Assembly: GCA_963556195.1 (NCBI GenBank)
Contig: OY744525.1
Coordinates: 56,237,946-56,301,945, forward strand
Source of the DNA: Sepiola atlantica
Taxonomy: Eukaryota; Mollusca; Cephalopoda; Sepiida; Sepiolidae
Reading direction: 5' to 3'
Length of the DNA stretch: 64,000 nt
The notes beneath the pieces are model-generated. The model was given only the letters and a program-made list of their open reading frames with translations, made no database searches and was not told the origin of the DNA. This document shows positions 11,059 to 21,407 of this stretch, piece after piece; within the stretch, counting starts at the first letter, position 1, and every line of letters starts with the position of its first letter. Both the position numbers and the translations under genes were made by a program.

Positions 11059-11552
11059 TGTAGCAGTTACCTTCTCCTTTCATCCATAACTGCACCGGCT
11101 GGCCATTAGGTGTCGCTTATTCACCGACAGGTGGCGTTGAGAAGCGACACCAGAGTTATCTGCCCTTCTGAATATAAAAGCCGGTGCAGAAGAAAAATCA
11201 CCCTCTTTTTCATTCAACAGCCTCGCAGAGACAACTCCTCGGCATAGCTGGAACGCATCGCTGAGAGCACCAACGAGAAACCCGGAAAAGCCTTTGTTCT
11301 CCCGCTACCGTAGTCTAACTCAAAGACTACTACTATCTTCACTTGAAGAAAACCCACGGGCAGCCAGAGAACCTTTACATTTTTCCTCTTCCTCAACCGG
11401 ACACCGTCTACTTCTCTCTTCTACCTGTACCAAACGGTATAGGTATCCTCTGTTCAATAAACCCTCTATTTTGTTGCCTGTTACTCAGTTGTTCATTCAA
11501 TTCATTTTGTGTGATAAAAGTAAGGAAGGGACAAACCATCCCTTCCATTACA
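11059..11552 (+). repeat. Gypsy-B 5' LTR
   Basis: Starts TGTAGCAGTTACC and ends CCCTTCCATTACA. TATA box AATATAAAAG at 11171-11180 and poly(A) signal CAATAAACCC near 11456. It is followed by AATGGTGACCCCGA, the likely primer-binding site. Confidence 0.93.
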
Positions 11553-11652
11553 AATGGTGACCCCGAAGAATAATAATCGCACGAGATTGAGTTGAACAAC
11601 ATAGTACAACAAAATATGGCAACGAGGGTTTATACCGAGCAGCGACGACCAG

Positions 11653-11685
<33 letters not shown>

Positions 11686-12060
11686 AACATTTTATTTCGA
11701 AAGCTGAGAACTCTTTTCGCCTTCTAACAAAAAAAAAAAAAAAAAAAAAAACTTTTTTTACGAATATATTTTTTTTTAAGGCTAAAAAAAAAAAAAAAAG
11801 TGAGTACACGCATTATTTTTCTTCTTCTCCAGTACACAAAAAAGAAAAATACACCCACACATTTTCTCTTTGTTACATTTATTTATTTATTTATTCTTTT
11901 TTGGCTCTTCAAAAATACATACTTATTATTTTGTTTTAACTTCTTGGTTTTCTACACACTAAAAAAATTCCTTTCGTTTTTTTTTTTTCTCTTTTGAATG
12001 TTTTCATGACAATGTTCTTTCCCCCACTTTATTGACTGTAGATTTTATTTTGGTCTGTTG
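11553..12060 (+). other. Gypsy-B primer-binding site and leader
   Basis: AATGGTGACCCCGA lies directly behind the LTR, then about 450 bp with long A and T runs (11656-11675, 11730-11760, 11788-11800). The style matches the Gypsy-A leader. Where the Gypsy-B leader ends and the next insert begins is not resolved. The estimate of 12000-12060 assumes a leader about as long as that of Gypsy-A. Confidence 0.55.
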
Positions 12061-12164
12061 TATAGGACCCCCCCCCCCTCATCCCTCATCTCATATAACA
12101 TTGGTTTTGCCAGATTGGTTCTAGTTTAGAAGATACTGATAGCCCCAAATAAGCCTAAACTGCT

Positions 12165-12274
12165 AAAATTCTCCCTGAAATACTTCAATATAGAAGCAGT
12201 AAATAATAATTTTCTGATATTATTGAATCATTATAATGATTATGTATATATTGAAGTATTTCAGGGAGAATTTT
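12165..12274. repeat. Perfect 28-bp inverted repeat hairpin
   Basis: 12165-12192 (AAAATTCTCCCTGAAATACT and following) is the exact reverse complement of 12247-12274, with a 54-base loop. The short phrase AGGGAGAATTTTTATATAATT recurs at 12261-12281 and 12291-12311, so part of the arm is also directly repeated. Confidence 0.9.
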
Positions 12275-12408
12275 TATATAATTATTTATATAGGGAGAAT
12301 TTTTATATAATTATATACTGTAATTACTTAATAACATGTTCCATAAATATAGTTGCGGTATAAATTAAACAGTAATTAAGAATTTTCTTTTTAATTCCAC
12401 AGTTGAAA

Positions 12409-14103
12409 ATGAGTTCCAGAGAGAAAATGAGTTCTTCTAGAAGATGTTGCAGATATGAACCGGATGTCTTTTGTTACATCTGTGGACAGTATATGATGGC
12501 ACAACAAAAGAGGAATATTACAGACTTTGTCAAGAGGGCGTACAAAGCATACTTCGATATGATACTTGGTGACCAAGACAAGTCTTGGGCCCCACATATG
12601 GTGTGCAAAACCTGTGTAGAAAGTCTCCGCGGTTGGACCAACGGTAAGCTGAAGTTGAAGTTTGCTGTACCAATGGTGTGGAGAGAGCCCAACAATCATT
12701 TTGATGACTGCTACTTCTGTCTCAATGACATGACGGGGTTTAACAAGCACAAGAAAGCAAATTGGCAGTATCCGAGCCTGGATTCTGCTATCCGTCCTGT
12801 TGCGCACTCCGAGGATGTACCTGTGCCTGTTTTCACCAGTTTGCCTGAAATCGATGAAACCGAAGAGATTCCAGCTGATCTTTCAATATCAAGTGATGAT
12901 AGCTGTAGTGACTATGAAGAACCCTCAAATGGCCCTCAGCTTTTCAATCAATCTGAACTTAATGACCTAGTGCGAGACCTTTGTTTGTCGAAGGAGCAGT
13001 CTGAAGTTCTTGCATCACGACTCCAAGAGAAAAACATTCTTGATTCTGGCACAAAAGTAACATACTATAGGACAAGGGAAGGCAGCTTGCTTCGTTTCTT
13101 TTCTAAAGAAGACGACCTGGTCTTTTGTAATGACGTTTCTGCACTTCTTAACTGCATGGGGATCTCATCATATGACCCAGCAGATTGGCGTCTCTTCATA
13201 GATAGCTCAAAAGCAAGTCTAAAAATTGTACTTTTGCACAATGGCAATAAGTTTGCTCCTGTACCAATTGGCCATTCTACCAAGATGAAAGAAGAGTATG
13301 ATGCTATCAAATTTGTTCTTGAAAAGCTGAATTACAACACTCATAAATGGCTGATTTGTGTGGACTTGAAAATGGTGAATTTTCTGCTTGGTCAGCAAAG
13401 TGGGTACACAAAGTATCCCTGCTTTCTTTGTTTGTGGGATAGCAGAGCAAGAATCCAGCACTGGAGAAGGGAGAACTGGCCAGAACGAGAAAGTCTCGAA
13501 GTCGGCACAGCCAACGTCATCAATGAGCCTTTGGTACCCAGGGATAGAATCATCTTCCCTCCATTGCACATAAAACTAGGGCTCATGAAGCAGTTTGTTA
13601 AGGCGTTGAACAAGGATGGGGATTGCTTCAAGTACATATGCAGGCAATTTCCAGGTCTTTCCATTGAAAAAGCTAAAGGTGGCATCTTCGATGGACCTCA
13701 GATTCGAACGCTCATGAGGGATTCTGACTTCACTAATCATATGAACACGATTGAGTTAAATGCTTGGGTGTCCTTCACAGATGTAGTGACAAACTTTTTG
13801 GGAAATCACAAAGCTGACAATTACAAGCAATTGGTCCGTAAGATGCTTACTGCATACGGAAAACTAGGGGCAAATATGAGCATTAAAGTTCATTTCTTGT
13901 TTAGTCACCTCGACAGATTTCCTGGTAATCTTGGTGATTACAGTGAGGAGCAGGGAGAGAGATTCCATCAAGACATCAAAACAATGGAAGAGAGGTATCA
14001 AGGCAAATGGGATGAGCACATGATGGCAGACTACTGCTGGAACCTTTTGAGAGACTGCCCAAAAGTTGCTCACAAGCGAAAATCGTATAAACGTCAATTT
14101 TAG
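12409..14103 (+). CDS. Uncharacterised 564-aa protein, possible RNase H-like transposase
   Basis: Intact frame. A splice acceptor (TTTTTAATTCCACAG) ends at 12402, so ATG 12409 is the likely start after a 5' intron. The N-terminal 120 residues hold paired cysteines (CCRYEPDVFCYICGQY, then HMVCKTC, then CYFCL) that suggest zinc binding. An acidic linker (about residues 145-175) follows. The rest contains LFIDSS (D265), ICVDLK (D319), YPCFLCLWDSRA and SEEQGERFHQDI (E513, E514, E517). Two strand-end Asp residues and a late Glu fit a DDE/RNase H-like fold, but this is inference. I recall close relatives as an unnamed, high-copy family in hydra, corals and aphids, consistent with mobile origin. No stop or frameshift occurs, which contrasts with the wrecked Gypsy around it. 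Confidence 0.72.
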   Translation: MSSREKMSSSRRCCRYEPDVFCYICGQYMMAQQKRNITDFVKRAYKAYFDMILGDQDKSWAPHMVCKTCVESLRGWTNGKLKLKFAVPMVWREPNNHFDDCYFCLNDMTGFNKHKKANWQYPSLDSAIRPVAHSEDVPVPVFTSLPEIDETEEIPADLSISSDDSCSDYEEPSNGPQLFNQSELNDLVRDLCLSKEQSEVLASRLQEKNILDSGTKVTYYRTREGSLLRFFSKEDDLVFCNDVSALLNCMGISSYDPADWRLFIDSSKASLKIVLLHNGNKFAPVPIGHSTKMKEEYDAIKFVLEKLNYNTHKWLICVDLKMVNFLLGQQSGYTKYPCFLCLWDSRARIQHWRRENWPERESLEVGTANVINEPLVPRDRIIFPPLHIKLGLMKQFVKALNKDGDCFKYICRQFPGLSIEKAKGGIFDGPQIRTLMRDSDFTNHMNTIELNAWVSFTDVVTNFLGNHKADNYKQLVRKMLTAYGKLGANMSIKVHFLFSHLDRFPGNLGDYSEEQGERFHQDIKTMEERYQGKWDEHMMADYCWNLLRDCPKVAHKRKSYKRQF

Positions 14104-14609
14104 TTTTGTGAATAAAATATTGTTTTGTGTGTTCATTGTAACTAAGAATCTAGTGTATAATGCTTTGCATTAATTTATGATATATAACTGATTATGTAAA
14201 TGTTTTTTTTCACTTGGAGAATTAAAATTCAGCAAATTTTTAGCAATTTTTTTGTATATCCTCGAAATCTATGAAAAGTGTTCAGTTATAGGATAAATGA
14301 AATGATGTTATATCTAACTTAACTTGTTAGATTGAGATTTTACACTGTCTTTGTGGTTTAAGATCATCATAAAAATCAATATCTGACATTTATGCACTAT
14401 TTAGCCGTTTTTTGTACGTTTAGCTATGGTCGCGAATGGGTGATTTCAGACAAACGACCCCCCTGTGATAACTCAAAAACTAGAGCCAATTTGAAAAAAC
14501 TAATGTCAGATTCGGATTCAGCGCCCTTGAAAACCCCAGAAACCAATCTTACTTTGCCTGCCAAAAATATTGTGTTGACCAGTGTTATATTCGAAGGGGG
14601 CTTGTCAGA
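14104..14609. other. Spacer between the two intact frames
   Basis: AT-rich to about 14400. From 14400 on there is a more balanced segment that may hold an untranslated exon or intron end of the next gene. TTGTCAG at 14602-14608 directly before the second ATG resembles a splice acceptor. AATAAA at 14110-14115, just behind the first stop codon, is a possible poly(A) signal. Confidence 0.5.
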
Positions 14610-16310
14610 ATGCTGCAGCTGAACAAGCTGGATACTGAAGTTTGGTCAAACAACGAGAAAATGATGGAGTATCTTTTATGTGAGAAATCAATCACATGCA
14701 TCCTCGGTCGCTGTAATGTATGCAAACATTTTGACAAGTTGCGTGTTTTGTTTACAGATAATCTCAAATGCAGCTTGGATTGTGCAAGGAAAAATGTGAA
14801 ATGTGTTGATTTGAAGCACACTATCAAAATACAACAGTTTGAAAAGGTGGTCTACCAACATAAAGGCAAAGAGAAGAACAAACTAGCACTAGCAGATAAG
14901 AATTTGACATTTGATGAGCTTCTTCAACTTCTGTTGAAGCAACTGAAAGATTTCCCACGCCATCGTTTTAATGTCCAGCACCTGAAAGATGTTTACGACG
15001 ATGCAGTTGCGTACTTAATGAAACCAGGAGTAGTACTGAAAGTCATGGACTTTTCTCAAAACTACACATGTTTGTTGCTTGAGGAAATTATGAGTATTCA
15101 CTGGCAGCAGAATACAGTCACCGTGTACCCCGTTGTCGTGCTTCGTATGGTGGATGGAAACATCAGAGAGGACCATTTTGTCTTCTACAGTGAAGATAAG
15201 AAAAAAGACCCATGGTTCGTGGAACTCTGCAACCAGAAAATAATTGATTTTTATGCAGAGAAGTCAATCCATATCAAAGAAGACATTGAATTCACCGATG
15301 GTTGTGGGAGTCAATTTAAATGCAAGGAAGCAGCAAGATTGTTTGTGAATCGAACCATCAAAGGAACCCGAGTGTACTTCGAGACAGCTCATGGAAAAAG
15401 TAAGAGTGATGGATTAGGAGGAGTTGTGAAATCGTACTGCCTGGGAGCCGTTGTCAGTGGAGACGCCACCATACGGGACTGCAAGGAGTTGTTCAATTTT
15501 TCACTTAAAGCTCTTACAGTGAAAGATCGTTCCAAAGAAGAAGGGCCAATGATGAATCGAACATTTTATGAGGTAACTGTGGAGGAAGCGGAACAATATC
15601 GTGCCAACAATACCATAAAGAAATATTATCATCTACCCCAAATACTGAAGATCCACCAAATTTCAAACAAAGTCAGCAATTCTCATGGTATTTACACACA
15701 ACACTTTGCATGTTGTTGCTTCCCATGTTTAGAAGGAAATTCAGACTTTTGCAAGCACCGCTTGAACAAAGAAGGTATATTCTCTGATGATATGTCTGCT
15801 ATTCGTCCAAAGTGGACTCTATTTAAGGAGAAAGGTGCTGGGCAGAAGGATGCCGGTGATTCCAGCAGCAGTGAAGATGAAGGTGAAGATGAGTTCATCG
15901 ACATCAACCAGGAAGAGGACTATGAAGAGGGTGAAGCATACAGCATGCTGCAAGGAGACATCGCCGTTATACGATCAGGGGATGATCATCCATACTATCT
16001 TCTCAAGTTGGATTCACCGCCATTCGAAACAACTGTTGACGTGAGTGACGATTACCACCACAACTTTCCTCGTTGTCATCGTGTTATCCGGGGACATTAC
16101 CTTGAAATTTTCAAGGAACTCAAAGACGGTGATTTGTACTATTTGGAGAGGAAGAAGTTTGCCTATGTCTCAAGTTTGTGCGTTGTTGGTATCTCTCCAG
16201 AATTGCAAACTGTGATGCAAATGAGAAGAGGAAAAGAAGAAACCATGTTCATGGTAGACGAGGAACTTCACCAGGCATTGAGTGAGCTGGTCACCTCACC
16301 AACCAATTGA
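14610..16310 (+). CDS. Uncharacterised 566-aa protein with DDE-like motifs
   Basis: Intact frame from ATG 14610. The start is provisional because an acceptor-like TTGTCAG lies directly before it and earlier exons may be missing. The N-terminus has a Cys cluster (CILGRCNVC, then C). The core shows VMDFSQNY (D147), FTDGCGSQFKCK (D230) and FETAHGKSKSDGLGG (E258, D267). I associate this succession with an RNase H-like fold in an unnamed animal family with the same HGK-x-x-DG-x-GG block. A Ser/Glu/Asp-rich acidic stretch (about residues 415-445) precedes a C-terminal domain that may bind DNA or protein. It follows the first frame in the same direction, so the two could form one mobile unit. Activity and partner are unknown. 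Confidence 0.72.
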   Translation: MLQLNKLDTEVWSNNEKMMEYLLCEKSITCILGRCNVCKHFDKLRVLFTDNLKCSLDCARKNVKCVDLKHTIKIQQFEKVVYQHKGKEKNKLALADKNLTFDELLQLLLKQLKDFPRHRFNVQHLKDVYDDAVAYLMKPGVVLKVMDFSQNYTCLLLEEIMSIHWQQNTVTVYPVVVLRMVDGNIREDHFVFYSEDKKKDPWFVELCNQKIIDFYAEKSIHIKEDIEFTDGCGSQFKCKEAARLFVNRTIKGTRVYFETAHGKSKSDGLGGVVKSYCLGAVVSGDATIRDCKELFNFSLKALTVKDRSKEEGPMMNRTFYEVTVEEAEQYRANNTIKKYYHLPQILKIHQISNKVSNSHGIYTQHFACCCFPCLEGNSDFCKHRLNKEGIFSDDMSAIRPKWTLFKEKGAGQKDAGDSSSSEDEGEDEFIDINQEEDYEEGEAYSMLQGDIAVIRSGDDHPYYLLKLDSPPFETTVDVSDDYHHNFPRCHRVIRGHYLEIFKELKDGDLYYLERKKFAYVSSLCVVGISPELQTVMQMRRGKEETMFMVDEELHQALSELVTSPTN

Positions 16311-17504
16311 GGCATTTATTAAACGTGAACATTTGAACAGTACTAGTAAGAACATGCAGCCTTTTATTTCTGTTTGTTAGTCCTCCGATTTATTGAGGGG
16401 GCTATAGTTTTGAGGCATGTCGTCCGTCCGTCCGATCGGATTTTTCTCCACGACCATCAATTGAATTTCTCTGAAATTTTGCATGAAGTTGTAACTTTGG
16501 TCAGGTTAGAAAGTGATATTCTTCAATTTTGAAAAAAAAATCTCGTTAGCCCCCCAGGCGGTCAAAAGGGGTAAAAAAAAATTTTAAAAATGCCCCGAAA
16601 TGACATTTTTTGCCCCATAACTTTGATCCATCCATCCAATTCAGGGGCAGGGTATGATATTTTGTGACAGAAAGACAAGGGATGGGCTTATCTCACATGG
16701 ATATCCATTTAAATCCCACTTTTTCCAGTTTCGAAAAATCCTGACTTTTTGTGACGGGTGGACGGAAAACGAATCAACTGGCCTTGCAGGAGAAGGCCTC
16801 ATGAAAAAAATCTGACCAACTGGTATGAAGAAGCCTTTCATAGTGCCTTCAATTTTAGGTATTAGCCATTCTCACCAAATCAATGTAAATGCATTAATTC
16901 TGAGGTCCTTACTTTTTGTGACGGGTGGACGGAATTTTAATGGCCAACACAGATTGCACCCAGTGAGCAAGAAAAATGTATTAGCAATGAAAAAAAATGA
17001 CTGAGTTCCAATCCAAATTAGATAAATTAATGAGAAATCATGTTAGGGGCATTTTCCAGAGTACTTAGGGTACCCAAAGAGAAAGATCAAGACATAAATT
17101 GAAATTTTTGTGCAAAATGTTCCCTACCAACCAGTTAAGTAAATGCATACGTGACTCCATGTTGCTTGAATTTTTGGCCAATTAATGAGTTATTCATCAT
17201 TACTCATTAATAGAAGATGCCAAAAAACCACCTATATAATATACCTCTATACTTCAAGTAGTATTTTAGATGGAGTATCTCTTTTTAAAAAATTCCAAAA
17301 AACAAGCGTTCCCGCCCCAAAAGTGCTATTTTTACCTATAAATGACCAATTTTCCCTACATTCCCTTGTTCAAACATATGACATGTTATATACTGTCGGA
17401 AAGGAAATTTCGAGGGGATTAAGAATATGGTGTCCATTTATTCATTCCAATAACATGGTGGCCACAAGAAAAGAAAAACTGTCTAGGCACGAGGTTTTTA
17501 CTTA
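16311..17504. other. Non-coding tail of the two-ORF insert
   Basis: No supported gene. It contains GTCCGTCCGTCC near 16421, CCAT-rich text near 16629, a 24-bp direct repeat (16744-16767 and 16911-16934) and AT-rich text up to the point where Gypsy-B RNase H resumes. Confidence 0.55.
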
Positions 17505-18402
17505 ATGCTAACAGCAGCACCAAGGCCAACTGCAACCTCTCGAATACTTTTCGAAACAACTGAAACCGGCAGAACAACGTTACAGTACGTTTGGCCGTGA
17601 ACTCCTGGCAATGTACCGCGCAGTGAAACACTTTCAGCATTCACTCGAGGGCCGTCAATCCGTGATCTACACTGATCACCGACCGCTTACATACGCACTG
17701 TGTGCTAAGCCGGACAAATAATCTCCTCGCGAAACTCGCCACTTGGATTTTGTTTCGCAATTTACCAACGATATCCGACATATCTCTGGTGAACAGAATA
17801 CTGCGGCAGACGCCTTGTCCCGCCTTCCTATCAATTCTCTGTCCTCACCTTCGGATATCGATATCCAACAGATGGCCTTAGACCAGCCACGTCTGGACAC
17901 TTTGGATCTGTCGTCACCTGAGTTTGCAACTTGCAAATTCAAATACCTGCCTGTGCCCACTTCGGACACGCAGATCATCTGTGACACTTCAACAGATTCA
18001 CCTCGCCCCTTTGTTCCACTGACTCATCGTAGGGTTGTTTTTGATACCCTTCACAACTTGGCACACCCCGGACGCAAAGCCACAGTGAAGCTGATTTCAG
18101 CTAGATTTTTCTGGCCAAATATGAGGCGTGATATCACTGCCTGGACACGTTCCTGCGTATCCTGCCAAAAGTCAAAGGTGCACAAGCATATCCGTGCACC
18201 CCTTGGAACATTCAGCACCCCAGATGCTCGGTTCAGCCATGTTCATATTGATCTGGTTGGACCATGGCCTGTCAGTCAGGGATTTACTTATCTCCTGACT
18301 TGCATAGACCGTGTTACACGGTGGCCTGAAGCCATCCCTCTAAGTGACATTTCGGCTGAATCCGTAGCGCGAGCCCTTATATCGGGCTGGATATCGCGCT
18401 AT
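17505..18402 (+). pseudogene. pol: Gypsy-B RNase H and first half of integrase
   Basis: C-terminal Pol fragment. RNase H shows RYSTFGRELLAMYRAVKHF and YTDHRPL (17580-17690), and the domain ends in [14 protein letters not shown] 17719-17721 interrupts it. Integrase follows with the zinc-binding HLAHPGR-like turn, [10 protein letters not shown] and CVSCQK, then [10 protein letters not shown] with the first catalytic Asp (about 18248) and [11 protein letters not shown]. The frame is cut at 18402 by the LINE-1 insertion within SGWISRY, and the next codon of the same gene resumes at 33194. Reverse transcriptase upstream is gone. Confidence 0.9.
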
Positions 18403-18775
18403 CTGTTCTCATTTTTTTTCTTTGGTCAAAAAGTTTCTCAGTTACTGATTCCCCGCCCTCCCCTCTTGGGTGGGGTATGTAGTAACAACTCTCCAAATCT
18501 GTGTATTGTCAGCGGCACTCTGATCGCCTGACCCACTTTTGTCTATCCTCCTTCTCCTACTTCCGGTAGTTGAGATGAAACCCTTGCTGTTTCTCTTCCA
18601 TTAACGCTCTCCCCCTCCCACTCTCAGTTCTTTGCCCCCTCTTTGCCCGTTTTGGCGCCCCAAAACCGGCTCTACTCCCAGACGCCGTCTCCACGCCAGT
18701 TGTTTTCCCGAACTTTTTGTGCTTCAACACTATTTGGAGGGCAACTGGCTAGGAGACAGGAGTAAAAAAAAAAAA
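18403..18775 (+). other. LINE-1 5' untranslated region
   Basis: 373 bp from the insertion point to the ORF1 ATG. Pyrimidine-rich with CCCTCCCCTCTTGGGTGGGG near 18457, and a run of 13 A ending at the start codon. It presumably contains the internal promoter of the element. No defined promoter motif was identified. Confidence 0.6.
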
Positions 18776-21398
18776 ATGGAAGAGAGTAATCAAACAATGA
18801 CGACCACCACCACCAACTTTGACACTGAGGGGGCACATCAACCCCTCAACCCGGACCCCACTGAGGCTCTGACTCCCTCAGAGGGCGACTCCTCAAATGG
18901 GGGAGCAAAATCTGGAAACGAGGCGTACCGCCCGGATTGTCGGAACCCGGGGGTTACCACCCCTGGCATCAATACCAGCACGGAGGGGGCTGCTCCCCCT
19001 GAGTACGACTCCCCAAATGGGGGAGCAGAACCCGGAAACAGGGCGTACCGCCCGGCTTTTGACACCCCGGGTGTTGCCACCCCTGCTAAGACTCCCTCCG
19101 AGGACGACTCCCCAAATGGGGGAGCAAAACAAAAAAACGGGGCTTCCCGCCCGGATTCGGACCTGCCGGCTGCCACCACTGGCGGGAGTGCCATTGCAGA
19201 GGGGGCTGCTCCCCCTGGGAACAACTCCCCAAACGAGGGAGCAGAGCCCGAAAACAGGGCATACCGGGGAACAAAACAGCAAAAGGGAATCCCCTCCCGG
19301 TCAGACTGCTCCCCCGCGAAAATACCTCCACCCATCACGTTTGGATGGGACCCAATAGACCCGTGCTCCAGCGACAGTGCGGCAGAGGGGGAAAGACAAT
19401 CGCGGCCCCTCTCCGACAGGCCACCACGTCCAAAGAAGAAGAGAGCCGCCAATGGTCCGCCGGCCACCCCGGCCACAACTCCCCTCTGCCAGCAAACCCA
19501 AGCCGACCAGGGACACACCAGCTAACCCCGCAGCCAACAAGACCACGGCGGCAGGGAAGAAGACCACCTCACAGGTCAAATTAACCCCGGAAGAGTACCG
19601 GAAACTTTTCCGGGAAAAGTACCAGGACTACACGGAGGGAGCCGTGATAAAAGCTCTCCCGGGTACCCTGGAAGATATAAAAATGAGGACCGTGTCCCTG
19701 GTCACGACAGAACAAAGGACAAAGGGTCTGACCGGGGTCCTAAAAGACACAATATTGAAGATGTTGGTGGACCTCCAGATCCCGGCAACATACGTAGCAA
19801 GGAAAAGCTACGCTATGTACGACATTCTCCTCCCGGACCAGAAGACAGCCGAAGGTCTGGCAGACTCCAGCGACTTCAGGTGGAAACACCTGAAGTTGAA
19901 AACGGAATACCTGGCCAGGAGGAGAACCACCGTATCCATCCTCGGCGCGCCGAGCTTCGTGACACCGGAGCAACTGGGGGCCATCATGAGCCAATATGGC
20001 GACGTTGAGGAGGTGGTGCCGGTCTGTGCTCAGCGTGAAATCAGGACGGGCGATTACCACCTAAAGATGCGGCTGGATAGACCGGGTTTTGACAACATCC
20101 CGGCTAAACTGATGTGCGAGGGCTGGGCGATGGCCGTGATAGTGGAGGGCAGGAGATTGCAATGCTGGCACTGCGAAAAAAAGGGCCACATGGCGAAGGA
20201 GTGTCCACAGAGAAACCCGGCTCCAGCCCAAAAGAGGGTTCCTGCTGTAGCAACAACAACAGCACCAGTGGCACCAGTAGCAGTGACAACAGCGGCTCCT
20301 GCAGAGGGAAACGAAACGGACGGCTGGAGCACTGTCACAAAGAGGGGCAGGGGCCCCAAAAACTCCACCATCACCCTGAGACCAAGAGCCTCATCGCAGC
20401 CCCCACCGCAATCCCCTCAAGAGCAGCAACAGCAGTCGTCTAACAGTATGGCAACATCCACCAAGACGACTGTTGCGAAAAGGAAGCAGCCCACACCCTC
20501 TTCTGGGTCTGAGGGCGAGCAGTCTTCCAACAAAGAGAAACAGCCAACGAAGAGAGCCAAAGAAAACCAACCCCAACCCCTCCCCACAGCAAACCAAAAA
20601 AATAACCCCCCCCAACCTTCTCAATCCCCTCTACCCCAGCCCCCGATCCCCTCCACCTCAACAGATGAGGACCTGAACACTATCCCCCCCTCACAGCCAC
20701 CTCAACCCCCAACACCCCCCTCCCCAGCAGAGCAGGACAAAAACACTACCCCCCCTTCACACCCACCCCAACCCCACTCCACCCCGATGGAACAATCCAC
20801 CCTCCCCCTCTGTGATGCTCCCTCAGCCCGATCGAAAGAATGGAAAAAGAACACTCCCAACCCTGCAACACCTACTCCTCCCCCCGGCAGACAGGAGAAG
20901 AAAAAGAAACTGCCCTTCTTACCAGGGGCCCGGATCTGTGAAGCCGACCTATCGCATCCGATGGCCGACCTCACAACTGTACAAAGGAAAAAGCTGAGAC
21001 CCATACAGGGTCTCACAAAGGTAAGAGGGTTGGAAGTCTCCAACCCAAAAAATTTTCCAAATGCCCCCAGGCTAATGACTTTTCTAAGATCCCAAAAGTG
21101 CAACCGCACAGAGAGTCTGTGGAAAATGGTAGACGCGGCAAAGGGGGCATTTGATGGACTAAAAATCATTGAGGTCGACCACCCCTCTTTGGTCGCAATA
21201 GCTCTAAAATGCGAGGGGAGGGTCCCGGTCTATGTGCACCCTTCTTTTTACAGGGCTCTGAAACTAACCTTCCCCATGGACGTCGGAGGAATTGTTCGTG
21301 ACAGCCGACTTACGGCCGAACTGCTAACCGGCAGCATCAACCAGTCCTCTGACGTCCTCACCCCCGAGGACTTCAGTCCCGTGTGTGACACTGAATAA
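18776..21398 (+). pseudogene. LINE-1 ORF1 protein (one frameshift)
   Basis: RNA-binding ORF1 protein. ATG 18776 opens a low-complexity N-terminal third rich in Gly, Pro and Asn, made largely of the four coding repeats at 18887-19270. The frame ends at 19525, and the rest of the protein reads in another frame (overlap 19377-19525, shift near 19485). The second part has a globular segment (ILGAPSFVTPEQLGAIM, RRM-like position), a CCHC zinc knuckle CWHCEKKGHMAKEC (20163-20204), a long Ser/Pro/Gln linker (20220-20900) and a conserved C-terminal block ending at TAA 21396-21398. Only one indel separates it from an intact gene. ORF2 starts nine bases later. Confidence 0.85.
18887..19270 (+). repeat. 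Four coding tandem repeats in LINE-1 ORF1
   Basis: Units start at 18887, 19007, 19106 and 19223 (periods 120, 99 and 117 bp, all multiples of three). Each begins with (G/A)ACTCC(C/T)CAAA and encodes a core like DSPNGGAEPGNRAYRP. In-frame lengths mean repeat number can vary without breaking the protein. Confidence 0.85.
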
Positions 21399-21407
21399 AC
21401 AGCGATC

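Larger units (their letters stand above)
12061..17504 (+). other. Insert with two long intact reading frames inside Gypsy-B
   Basis: About 5.4 kb lying where Gypsy-B gag, protease and reverse transcriptase should be. It starts with a C run (12067-12077) and a 28-bp-arm hairpin, carries two intact frames on the + strand, and ends just before Gypsy-B RNase H resumes at about 17505. No terminal inverted repeats or target duplication could be found by eye. It is therefore unclear whether it is a transposon, a piece of one, or a deletion filled with foreign DNA. Confidence 0.6.

Noticed and set aside
12061..17504. Terminal inverted repeats or target duplication for the two-ORF insert
   Set aside because: Left and right candidate ends were compared on both strands and no convincing match was found, so the insert is not called a transposon.
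18838..19518. 226-codon open frame on the - strand
   Set aside because: It lies opposite the GC-rich repeat region of LINE-1 ORF1. Composition and the tandem repeats keep the antisense frame open, and no domain is seen.
20702..21169. 155-codon - strand frame
   Set aside because: Opposite the Pro-rich linker of LINE-1 ORF1. Shadow only.
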